DNA of 64,000 bases from Centropus unirufus (lineage: Eukaryota > Chordata > Aves > Cuculiformes > Centropidae), in the NCBI GenBank assembly GCA_013397695.1, contig VYZI01000423.1:62001-126000 (forward strand), read 5' to 3'. Both the position numbers and the translations under genes were made by a program. The notes under the pieces were generated by a model. It did no database searches. It was not told the DNA's origin and saw nothing but the letters and a program-made list of their open reading frames with translations. Below are positions 11,676-22,148 of this stretch, piece after piece (within the stretch, counting starts at the first letter, position 1; the number at the start of each line of letters is the position of its first letter).

Positions 11676-13439
11676 CTTTTTTTTTTTTTTTTTCGTTTTC
11701 TTTTTAAGAGGTTTGCTTTCTGTGAAAGTGGCTGATGGTGTGGACACGGGGGCATTCTGAGTGTCTCCTACTGCCAAATGGTGCTGTTCAGGGCTCTGTT
11801 TTCACTTCCTTTCAGTATTTCTTTTGTGACTATACATGAGCGAGAGGTACAGCTGCATGTTAGCTACCCCTTCAACCTCTGTTTCCAAACAGTAGAAGGG
11901 GAAGTAAAAAGGGACGGTCCCAGGGATGCTGTGACAGACCACTAGAACAGCTGGAACTGTGAGAACATCTCTTGCCATTATAACATTATATGAGGCTGAA
12001 GATGTTCTTTCCCCCCCCCTGCCCTCAGAGCTCATCAGGGGGAGGTGAACACTAGCAAAGATGTAATGGCAGAGCACTTCATCTCCACTAGTGCCTTTTT
12101 GCTGGGCTTATTCCCAAATGCACCCCAAGGCTTTCTCTGCCTTAAGTCACTTTTTCCAAGAACTGGTGCTGGGAAGATGCCCTTTCAGTGTCGGGCATGG
12201 GGGAACAGAGAGGATGGTGCAAGTGAGCATCCCTGTCAAGCCCAGTGGCTTTGGCTGACGTTGTTACCATGCCTGGTTTCCACAGCCACGTGGCTGGAAC
12301 AGATAACACCAGCCTGCAGCTGCACAGCAAAAGTGTTGCAGATACAGCCCAAGCGGCAGCTTTCCACAGGAGTTTTGCATAGCAGGAGACTTGAGTTGCT
12401 TCTGCCTTTCCTATTTCAAATTAGATTTTCTGCAAAGGGAGACTGGAGGCATCTTTCATCCAGCTGGGAAGAAGTAAAAAAATGAGCAGCCTTTGCAGCT
12501 TCTCATTTTCATGGTTAAATCAGGTAGATTTAATAGAGGGAAGTTGCACCTGGGCCGCTACTACCTGGATGGTATTAAGGATGAATTTGCAGGATAAAGG
12601 TGTCCTCATGTGCAGGACTGTGCAACGTGAGGACAGCCAATGCATGGGCCAGAGCCCAGCCATTACCTGCTGTGAAGCTTGACATGATCTGAGAACGGAG
12701 ATGGACTCAGGACTGCTCAGTGAAAGTCAGAAGGGAAATGTGGGGTAATTGCTACAAATTGACACCTTGCATTGTAGAAAACATAATTTAATACATACAC
12801 ATATAGTACCTGCATACAATACTGTCTTACATCCATGTGTTTGAGTAGAAAACATTTAATTGTAAGGTGCCTTCATCATGAAGACTTTTGTTAATCACTG
12901 CAAGAAGATCATTGCATTAAATAAAAATATAATGTAAGCAACTGGCCTGTGTCTCCATACTGACACATTTTAGGATGAGGAGGGTAAATCTGTCAAGAAG
13001 TGTAAAACTTGTGTTGTTTTGACAGGAATTTGCCCGTGAGAAGCATGAAGGAAGCGTGCTGGTGAAGGAACTTGAGGGGCAGGGAGGTGCTGCTGTGTCC
13101 GTGTGCCTACCAGAACTCACCCCCTGTGTTCGGGATCTCTTTCTGGGTAGAGATGAGTGATTTTTAAGCATCTTCTCAGGGAAAAAAAAAAAAAAAAAAA
13201 AGAGTAGATCAGCTACTCTGTTCTGTTCAAAAGCTCATCAGGTAACGCAACTCAGGTGGTGGGTGGCAGGGTTAGGTCCGTGCTCTGTCAGCAGGAGGCA
13301 GCATTTGCACCTCCAACATCGAATAACGCAACGGAAATGTTTCCAGGGTGTGGAATAAGATTTGTCAGCTGCATATAGGACTTGGGCAAGTTTTTACCCT
13401 CCCAATCCCAGCTCCTCTTAGGAATAATCATGTAGATCC
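11676..13439. other. Intergenic gap between two convergent genes
   Basis: Lies between the PTPN6 and RNF223 poly(A) sites. It contains a C9 run near 12011, an AT-rich patch with further AATAAA hexamers near 12922 and an A-run at 13182-13201. A 146-codon open frame at 12045-12485 shows no domain or family resemblance, and I do not call it a gene. Confidence 0.7.
13182..13201. repeat. Poly(A) run
   Basis: An uninterrupted run of about 20 A residues, too short and isolated to assign to a particular retroelement. Confidence 0.8.
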
Positions 13440-13460
13440 TTCAGTTTGCAAAAATAGCCC

Positions 13461-13466
13461 TTTATT
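13461..13466 (-). terminator. RNF223: Poly(A) signal of RNF223
   Basis: TTTATT on the + strand reads AATAAA on the minus strand, about 370 bp after the RNF223 stop codon. This is a plausible 3' end near 13,440. Weaker A/T-rich hexamers further left could serve longer transcripts. Confidence 0.6.
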
Positions 13467-13835
13467 CCCTAAGGGAGGGAGAGAAGCTGCACCCATCTGG
13501 TATCCAGCCAAGACAGCACCCGGCCATGTGCCACTGGAAGCAAAGTGTCCTAGAAACATGTCTCGTTGCTTTCAAAAGTTCTGGTTTCCATGGGGAGTTT
13601 GGCAGCAGGAGGCCAAGGCAGCTCCTTGGAGCATTCCCGGGCTGGAGACAGCCTGGCAGGCGAGTGTTCCAGCACAGCTCCTGGAGGCTGGATGTGCGCG
13701 TCCGATGCAGGCACAAACCTGTGCTTGGAGCCAGCCACCGGGTCTCCCAGCAAACTGAGGAATGCTGTCAGGGCAGCAGGATCTGCTCCTGCTGTGCTGT
13801 GCGGAGCTAGACGGGAGCCAAGGGCTGCCTCGCTG

Positions 13836-14645
13836 CTATGGGAAAGGGATTTGTGTCACAGGGGGTGCTGCCGTGGTGTGTTTAGGGGGAAGGTACTCGG
13901 GCCTGCTCATTGCGACGGTCCTTGTGAAGCAGCGGAGGTTCCCTGTCTTCAGGGCACACTGGACTGGCCACAGGATGATGCAGAACAGGATGATGATCAA
14001 CGCGGAGAGGAGGACTATGCGCTTCCAGTCATCGCACATGTCGCAGCGGGACAACCTCCCAGCTAACCCCGTCGGAGGGGCCTCCGGACTTTCTGGCTTG
14101 CTCATGGCGACGTCAATAGAGATACACGAGTCTGGATTCTCAGGGTCATCGGATGGCTCACGGCAGCAGAGCTTGGTCCCGTCCATCCAGAGCACCTTCT
14201 CCTGCTGGAGTTCGGGGGGAAGTGTGGCGAGGAGCTCCTTGCTGGTTTGGAGCGCTGGGGCGCCTTCCAGAGGGATGTTGGTCAGCTGCCTGCAGAAGGG
14301 GCAGGGAAGCTGATCCTCTGGTTGGTTTGGTGGCAGCCCTGTGCTCAGGCGGGCCACGCACTCCAGGCAGAAAACATGGGAGCACTGGAGCAGCTTGGGC
14401 GTCTTGAAGGTGTTGTCATAGGTGTTGAAGCAAATGGAACACTCAACAGGGGACGTCGGCTTCGGAGATGTTGGGTTTGGAGAGCCTGGCTTGTCGGTTG
14501 GAGACCTCGGCTTCCTCTTGCCATCTCCTGGGGAGGTGACAACAATGGGGCTGATGGGGATAGGGATTTCACTTGGAGATGCGGGGACTGGGCTGGTGGG
14601 AGAGTCTGGCGTGCTGGAGTGCCACAGATGCGTGAAGCACGACAT
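13836..14645 (-). CDS. RNF223: RING finger protein 223, membrane-anchored E3 ligase candidate
   Basis: A 269-residue protein from a single coding exon. Residues 11-67 are rich in Ser-Pro repeats (SPTSP, TSPKPTSP). Residues 69-118 form a C3HC4 RING: C69, C72, C88, H90, C93, C96, C115 and C118, in the contexts ECSICF, LQCSHVFCLEC and CPFCRQ. Residues ~209-231 (VLLSALIIILFCIILWPVQC) form a C-terminal transmembrane helix followed by CALKTGNLRC. The CSICF, FKTP, CSHVFCLEC, WPVQCALKTGNLRC and STGTKLCC-type landmarks match RNF223 of mammals, which is slightly shorter (about 249 residues). RINGs of this class recruit E2 enzymes for ubiquitin transfer; substrates are unknown. The ATG at 14645 is the first in-frame start after a strong 3' splice site (AG at 14684-14685). 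The adjacent C1orf159 gene supports orthology to human 1p36.33 RNF223. Confidence 0.9.
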   Translation of the reverse strand: MSCFTHLWHSSTPDSPTSPVPASPSEIPIPISPIVVTSPGDGKRKPRSPTDKPGSPNPTSPKPTSPVECSICFNTYDNTFKTPKLLQCSHVFCLECVARLSTGLPPNQPEDQLPCPFCRQLTNIPLEGAPALQTSKELLATLPPELQQEKVLWMDGTKLCCREPSDDPENPDSCISIDVAMSKPESPEAPPTGLAGRLSRCDMCDDWKRIVLLSALIIILFCIILWPVQCALKTGNLRCFTRTVAMSRPEYLPPKHTTAAPPVTQIPFP

Positions 14646-14683
14646 GACGGAGCCCGAGGAAATAAACAGAGCCCTGGGAGACT
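14646..14683 (-). other. RNF223: RNF223 5' UTR and 3' splice site of its coding exon
   Basis: On the minus strand, a near-pure pyrimidine tract (TTTTCTTCTCTTCTAG) ends at 14684 and is followed by 38 bases to the ATG. The coding exon is therefore probably spliced to an upstream non-coding exon. Confidence 0.6.
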
Positions 14684-17600
14684 CTAGAAGAGAAGAAAAC
14701 CACAGCCTTCATTTTAAACAACGTGAAGACACCCATCACCGGCCACATGTTGAACCCCTTGAAAGGAACAAAGAGCAAGTTCATGGCTTCCACTGCATCC
14801 TGAGCCTGGAATAGATCCCTGCTAGAGGTAAGAATGACACAGGAAACCTGTTGGAAGCTGCAGCCTGAAGGTGAAGTTAAACATCCTGCAAAGAAGCAAG
14901 CAACCCGCAGAGTTCCGCCGTCCAGCCAAAGCCTTTCACCAGAACCACCATGGCATCATAGATGGGTGCAGGCTTTCCCCATACATGCCTCCCTCTGGGC
15001 AAAAAACACGACAAAAACCTACCCCAGCTGGTGCTCCCCGACACCTGAGCAGGGAGGAGAGCAGAAGACTCCATGAGGTCAAGTAGGGACCTCGCTATGG
15101 CAGTCTATTAGTCTGGGAGACCCTCAGATATTATGTTGGCAGCATGAGCAAGGCCTAAGAGACAGATAACACTATTCAGTTGTGGAGGTGACGGGGGGAA
15201 GGTCCATCTCTTCTCTTTGGTGCGCTCGGGCAGAGCTTTGTGCCTTCAATCGTGGCTCTGCACGCTGCCAAGCAGGCAAGTGAGGCACAACCCAACGACG
15301 CTGCCTGGTTTGGTCTGCCCACAGCGGGACCTGAGCCTCCTCATGTCACAGGAGGTGACAAGGGAGGTGGGTAAATGCTGTAATCTTGCAAGGTTTGTTC
15401 CATCCTCATCCCCAAGCAGCACGAGAAACACCTCTGCCCTGTCACCGTGACACAGCAAGAGCGGCAGCGCTGGAGGAAATGGCCTCGGTGCCAGAGCGAG
15501 GGGAATTCTCCACTGTTTCCTTGTTGCTCTCTTTTCCCTGGGGAAAGACAGTTCCTGCCTGTCCTCAGCCCTGGAGGAGAGCCAGCACAGCCCCAGCCTT
15601 GCTGTGTGCTGCCATGTGCCCTCTGCTCGCTTGTGGCGGGCGAGCAGGAGCCTGGAGCCGAGCTAACTCACCAGCTCTAGCAAATCGCTTCACAAGCCCC
15701 TCCAGGCTGTCCAACAACCCAAGCATTTCCTACAATTCCAGTTATCCTAGGATAGACACACGCCTTGACATCCGTTCTGACACTCGGATATGTGACTTTT
15801 CAGCTATTAAGTGCTTTTACCTGAAAGCAAGTGTTTCGCTTTGAGGAAATTCCCAGCAACGGGCCCTGATGCTGGATGCCCTGGGAGCATTTTTTCAGGC
15901 TGTGTCACTGAACTAACTCGCTGAGCTTTATTCTTGGTGTTAGGAGATGGGCCGATGACAAGCCAGAAATGTTCAGATTGCTGCTGTAATTATAGGTCTC
16001 CAGGCAATGCGACAATGCCTCACCAACATGGGATAGAGCCTCCACGTCTCAGCATGAAAAGCTGATTTAAGGTATCAGAAATACCACATTTTCCTCATAT
16101 TGCATAAGAAAAGTCTCTATTATTTAAGAATGAAGTATCTTGTCCTCTCCTGTCACAGCTGAAACCAACTTTAAAAACCTTCCTTCTTTTTCTCCTCTTA
16201 CTCTAAATTAAAACATTTTTGAAGTCCCTTCCAACCCAGACCATGCTATGCTATGACTTTTGTGAAGCCTTTCCTCAACTTCAGTTTTCTATCACAGACT
16301 GCGCTTTTCAGCAAGCTGTAATGTTCATTTAATGCAATTTTTTCTGCCTACAACCTGGCAGATGCTGATGGATACCAAATCTAAACCCAAGGTGCTGCAG
16401 AGATGAAGCCCCTGTTGCTTTTTTTTTATTTATTTTTTTTTAACCAAATCTTGTGTTTTGCAGAACTCCCTCCCCTGCGCCCAGTTCTTTGCAGTTGCTC
16501 AGTTTGGAGGCTTTGTCAGGAATTATGAGCAGTAAAACCAGTGGCCAAAGGTAACCTCCGAAAGAGCCAGCCTTTGCTTACGCAAACTCTAGTTTCATAA
16601 CCTATGTGAGAAAGCTCTTTCTGCTGGGGCTTTTATTAGCTGGTAGCGCGACAGCTATAGCAACAGCACTATCCTGATAGTAAACTCGAGGAAGTTTACT
16701 CACGGCAGTTGCTTTTAAATGAAGATACAAGCTTCTCCCCCACATATTCTCTTTGCTAAAAGATAGCTCTAATAAATATAGAGTCTACTTAATTTCTTCA
16801 GCGTCTTGGTGGGATGCAGCACCTTCATCAGGCACGCTGCGTGGAGTTGAACAGGGAAGATAGGGAGAGCAGGGCATGGAGCTGTGGTATAGGAAAGACA
16901 GTTTTAATTCGTCCTCCTCCACGGTGGACACGTCAGCCCCTGTCTGGTTCTTGTGTCTCTTGGTGTGTTGCTGATGCTCAGAAAGTTGCAGGTAGCTCAG
17001 GGACCAAGGTTTCTCCTGGGAACTACTTTTGTGCTGCCAAATGAGAGCCCATCACTAAAGCTGGAGAGCCCTGATCAAGCCATGCCGTGGGGAATCTCAA
17101 GAGAATTGGTGAGGGTTTGGAGTTTTAGTTTGTTTTCTGTTGTTTGGGGTTTTTTGTTTTTTTTTTTACTATACAGTCATATTATTTTTTTAATTTAATA
17201 CAAGACAATATCTTCAATTCTTCAGCCCTTACCCTGCATTTCTCAGATCCTACAGCTCTTTACCTCACTTTCCCAGCTGTCTACCTGGGCTTGCCAGAAA
17301 CTTTGGGACCATCAGTAAATAACTAAACTATCCAGGAGAGACACATAAACTTCAATTTAAAACTAACTACTTTTTACTTCCCAATAAGTTTTAAAAAATT
17401 TCTTTCCACACCATAAAACCAGACAAAGGAGACCACGTCGCTATTAAAGTGGCCACCAATAATACATAATGTGATTCCTAATGGTAGCTTTAACTCAGAG
17501 TAACTAAATACACAGCAAGTAAAGAGGTGTACGGAAGATTAAAGTCTATAAATACCTGTCCAGAGTGATGGTTAGAAGGAGGAAAGCATGTTCTTGGCTC

Positions 17601-17829
17601 TTGATTTCTACCCCTGAAGAGTCTTCTCTCCAGAGAACAGTCTTAGGCTCAAGGTCTTTTGCATTTAGAAGCCGCCTTCAGGTATTTGAGCTCCCCAGCA
17701 GCTTCCCAAGTTGTTTCCAAGCACAGTAGGTCTGGCAAGACAAGTAACCTCTAACAGCTCCCTGTGTACGAGTGGCCCTGTGCTGTAATTCAGGTGTCTT
17801 TTATACCTTCCTGTCTGGAGGTGACTTAC
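14684..17829 (-). other. RNF223: Probable 5' UTR intron of RNF223
   Basis: Sequence between the inferred acceptor at 14684 and the inferred donor at 17829. It contains T-rich low-complexity tracts (near 16420-16442 and 17145-17170) and a small CR1 tail fragment. No coding exon is recognisable. Confidence 0.45.
16218..16256 (+). mobile_element. Short CR1 3'-tail fragment
   Basis: GAAGTCCCTTCCAACCCAGA followed by CCATGCTATGCTATGAC matches only the last ~40 bp of CR1, with a modified tail repeat. Confidence 0.6.
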
Positions 17830-17960
17830 CTGCTCCACCTGCCTTTCCCCATCACCACTGAATCACCGCTGGCTGCGAGCGCTCCCGCTCTGGCCGGTTT
17901 CTATGACAAACAGGGCAGGCTGGAACGCTCCTGATAAGGGCCAGCAGCGCAGACACCTGC
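17830..17960 (-). promoter_or_regulatory. RNF223: Candidate first exon and promoter of RNF223
   Basis: On the minus strand GAGCAG is followed by GTAAGTCACC, a near-consensus donor, in a locally GC-rich patch. The patch holds at least three CACCTG E-boxes (near 17835, 17952 and 17960). It lies upstream of RNF223 in the right orientation and matches the acceptor at 14684. Transcription start and exon identity are inferred only. Confidence 0.35.
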
Positions 17961-19436
17961 CTGCACCTGCCCCGGGGAAGCCAGAGGGGAAATAATCATT
18001 TCGCCATCTTCGCTGGCCTAGGAAAGACCTTCTGCTTTCTGGTAAACGCTTCCAGGTCTTCAGCTCACTTCCCAGTTCATGGATGGCCGTGTTTTCACAG
18101 GGCAGTGACTCTTCTGAGAGAAAACTTCAGGGCACCTAAAAACGGCAGCTATCATTCCCTTGTTTCTTCACAAAGGACAAATAATTTCAAAGGGCCCTAC
18201 ATGAACAGCAGAAACAAGAAATTTCTTCTGATTGGTTAAGAAAAAACTTTTGCAATAGAAAAAATCCATTATAAACCTGAAAGGCCTGAAAGCTGATTAT
18301 AAATTAATTGAACCCATCTATATAATCAATCATATGTCTCCTGCAAGCGCCTGTAACATTGTTCAAAATAATACTGTATGGATTGGCATAGAGGAGGAAT
18401 TACATTCTTTGCAGCGTTTGGTACTATTTGACATACAGAAATATTATTCAACCTGCAAAGCATTTATTGTTTCAAAGGACATCAGTTCCAGAAAGAAGAA
18501 CCAATAAATTCTCACTCCTGTGCAGGTAAGGAAACAAGTGTGTGTGAGTAATTAACATTCAAAACGTGGTCTAGTTCTTATTGGTCACAAATACTACTTT
18601 GTTCAGTTTCTCAAAAAAAAAAACAAACCCAAACCAAGAAACAAAATAACACAAAATGGGCTTTGGAATTTTTCAGGATGTTTTGGAATTCTCTTAGAAA
18701 ATGGTTGAGAAACTTCACCCTAAACATGTGTGGCGCTGTTTTCATCTCTTGGGACTGAGAAGCATCAAAATCCCATAGGTTTAAGTGGCAGCCAGATACA
18801 TCTCACCTTGGCTTTCCCATTTCCCTGCTTCAGGTCACCCTGTTCTGTTCTAGTGGGCTAAAAGCCAAAAACGAGGATTTTAAGAATGGGCAGCGTGTTG
18901 AAATTACCAAAGTTTTAAATGTGTTTTAGGATGAGACCTCAGGTTACCTGACCCTTCCGCAGCCGGAAGGATCTGGCCTAGAGCATTGCTCCTCAGGTGG
19001 ACACAGGATGAGCTCCATGGGTGACTCTGAAAGCCAAGCACCTCAACAGAGAACGCAGATTAAGAGTCAACTTTCCCAGATCTGCACCTCAGTGCAGCTC
19101 CTACCCCATAGGGATAACAGCCCATGAGCAAGAGGGAGCCCACAATACCCACATGTTTTTCTCCCCCACCTATTTATGGGGCTGTTCAGCCATGAGTGAG
19201 GCTGGGAGCAAACCCCAGTGCGCAGCTGACCAAGCAGGATGTTGGATGAATGGATGTAAACCAGATTTTTCAAAGTCTTGCTCGCTTAGTCACTTGGATA
19301 AGCCCGTTGGTAAACCGGACAGAATGAATGGTGTTTCAGAAGCAGAGAAGGGTATGTTACATTCAATAACGCACTGAGGAACACAGAGCCTCATTCTTTT
19401 GGGTCTGTCTGAGCCCCTCTCCCCTGGCAGCCAAAG

Positions 19437-19489
19437 GAATCATATTTTTCAGCTGAATCACATTTTTCAACTGAATCACATTTTCATTG
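19437..19489. repeat. 18-bp tandem repeat, about 2.9 units
   Basis: Units GAATCATATTTTTCAGCT, GAATCACATTTTTCAACT and a shortened GAATCACATTTTCATT follow each other without gaps. Confidence 0.85.
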
Positions 19490-20195
19490 TACTTGAAAGA
19501 CAGACAGAGGCTCCTTTTCAGCCCTTTATCCACTGACAGGACTAAGACAGCTGAACTGTGGTGGGAGCAGACTACTGGCCTCCAAGTTTCGGGGTTTCTA
19601 AGGTTGGTTTCCCACCGGCCTCAACTCGTGACTGTTGCGTGGAACGGGTTGAGTCCAACGCTGGAGCTGAGAGCCTGGGGCAAACCGGGCCGCCCCACGC
19701 ACGCCTCCTTCCACACGGATGCACTGGGCATCAGGCACTGAGCGTGCTGACACCTCACACCTTCCTGGGGTGATCATCAGGGCTCGGCTTCCAAAAGTGA
19801 GTGGGAGGCTGTTATTTTTATCTTCGGCTTGGAGGAGCACACTGAGCATGTCAGGAGCTGCAGCTGGTCTTGGGTGGATCCCAGAGGACTGGGAGCAATC
19901 AGTTGTGGGAGCACATGCTTTCATGTTTGCACTTAGAGGAGCAGTGGTATCAAGCAGAAACACTTAATTTATGAACGCTGTTATTGCCTTGAACTTGCAT
20001 TACACAGGCACAGCTCAGGTCCCTCTCAAAGGTGCTCTCTGGGTACAGGATGTGCAACCAGCACTCTGAAAATGGTTGTTTTAAATTGATTTTTGCTCAG
20101 CTAAGCTATGTAGGAACGAAGATGATGTGACTGGAACACTGGGATGAAATGTAGGAGCCATACATCTCCGGTACGAACACCTCATTTCTGTGGAC

Positions 20196-20232
20196 TAAAT
20201 AAATAAATAGATAAATGAAATAAAATTAAGAA
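20196..20232. repeat. A/T-rich simple repeat (AAAT-type)
   Basis: AAATAAATAAATAGATAAAT followed by related A-rich tetranucleotides. Confidence 0.7.
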
Positions 20233-22093
20233 TAGGAATTATAAGCCTTCCTTTTTTGTTCATGGTCTTTGTTTAGATTCATTTAGAAGGGAACCTGGGA
20301 GGAGTGGGTGTTGTCTGGTCACAGCGGCTCCAGCCAGAGACCTGATGTAGGACCCCAGCTGCAGTGAATTACAGTGACGGAAACCTTGAAGCTTCTAACT
20401 GCCAGACCCATCCCCACTGTCACCTCTCCTTATTTTACCAGCACCAGGAATCCCTGCAATCTCCTTCAGGACTGCGGATGAAGTGGTGTGATCACCTAAA
20501 GGGGATGTACTCATTTCAAGGGGCTTGGGAAGGTCTGTAATGAAAAAGGTTATTTCTAACAGCAGCTACAAAATGGTTGAGGACATGACAAACACTTGCA
20601 AGCCAGGCTCCTTAGTGTGAAGAGAGGCGAAGTAAACGGCAGAGTAATAAAAACGGACTGGTGATTACAGCTTCAGACTGTTGCCTTAGCTTGTCTTTAC
20701 CTCCACCACTGCCCAAATATAAAACTCTCTTTATTCTCTGTGCAGTTAATCTCAGTAGATAAATTACAGCCATTAAATAAAGGTGGGTAGAGAAAAAAAA
20801 ATCAAACAAAACCAAACAATGGGCAACAAGCTTCCTCTGCTCTCTTTCCTTCCATCCAAGGCTAGCTAGTTCCTCATTATTGCCTATCCCTTAGCACATC
20901 TGGGGTGCTACCTTTTTTACCATGTTTTGGGTACTGTTTACAGCTCTGATTTGCTGGGCTACATCCTAAGGCTGTGTATAAAGCCTGGAAGGGCTTTAGA
21001 AGGCTTTTTGTGCTGGGAGAAACCCCAGGGAGCCATTGGTCCAGGAGCCCAAGTGGGTCATGAGCCAAACCCTTTTGGATTCAGCCTTTGCAGGGCAAAA
21101 CACCAACCTATGTAGTGTTATTCCTGGCTACAAAAGGCACATCTGCCAGGTTTGTGAGACTGCACCTTAATTTTGAGGGGGAAAAAAATAAGGGTATGGC
21201 TTAGGACAGGTGTACTGGTTTTAACTGGGTGAGAACAAGCCTGTCTCTATGAAACACCCTTGCACGACATGAAATACAGGTCTCTGCAGGGTAAAATGCC
21301 TACAGCAGGAGGATACTCCTAGGCTGTTTTCTATCACCTCACGCATTCATGTGCCTCCTCTCAAGCTACTCAAAGCCAGTGACAACATACACATACACAC
21401 ACCCCCAGCCTGGGAGCCGAGCTCTCCACCTTACGCTGTTCCCATCTGATAATCAGATGCAAAAGAAGTGGTGAGATCCAGTGCTACCGGAGTTTTCCTG
21501 GCAACCAATTCTTTGGCCTTGAGCTAGCACCACTTTTTCATCCTACAGTGTTCCTGGGGGTCGGAAAGCCTGCTGCTCCATACAATTAAAGCTCCAGGGT
21601 AGTAAACAGCACCATTAAGTGATGCTTCCCATGCTAACTCAGGGAGCTCTTTTGTTTGCCTGGCTTCACGTGCAGCTGGCTGCCCAACCAGGTGTTGGCT
21701 GGGAAGCCTTATCATTGTTGCCGTAGCTCTGCACATACGGCTAGACTGAGCTATTTAAATTCCAAAGTATGTATTATTTACTGTCAGGAAAGAGCTTGGG
21801 TGAGTCACCAGATAAGCCAGAGGGGAACCCACTGTGGGATACTTTTAATATAATTATATTTTATCCTTCTCTAACTGTTTCTATCAGACAATCTCAAGAC
21901 ACCTCACAGACCCAGTGAACTTAATCTTCCAATAACTATGTTTATGGAGGACGTTATCTTGTTTTACAGCTGGGTAAGTTCTGCGGGGCACGGGAAGCCC
22001 AGACAATGTTGAGAAATGCTGCTGTGACCTTTGTGCAAGCAGCAACGCCTGGCCAAGCTGTGCCCCTTTGCATCTCTTGCAGGGTGATTTGCA

Positions 22094-22148
22094 AGAGATG
22101 ACCATTAAGGTCCCTTCTAACCCAAATCATTCCATGACCCTATGATAG
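22094..22148 (+). mobile_element. Short CR1 3'-end fragment
   Basis: GATGACCATTAAGGTCCCTT followed by CTAACCCAAATCATTCCATG and a CCCTATGAT tail matches the last ~55 bp of CR1 in sense orientation. Confidence 0.75.

Noticed and set aside
12045..12485. 146-codon open frame between PTPN6 and RNF223
   Set aside because: No domain, no splice context and no recognisable family; consistent with chance.
13268..13284. CTCF-like CAGCAGGAGGCAG
   Set aside because: It has two mismatches to the core at informative positions, too weak to report as a site.
13566..14313. Long + strand open frames over RNF223
   Set aside because: They are antisense shadows of the RNF223 coding exon, whose minus-strand product has clear RING and membrane features.
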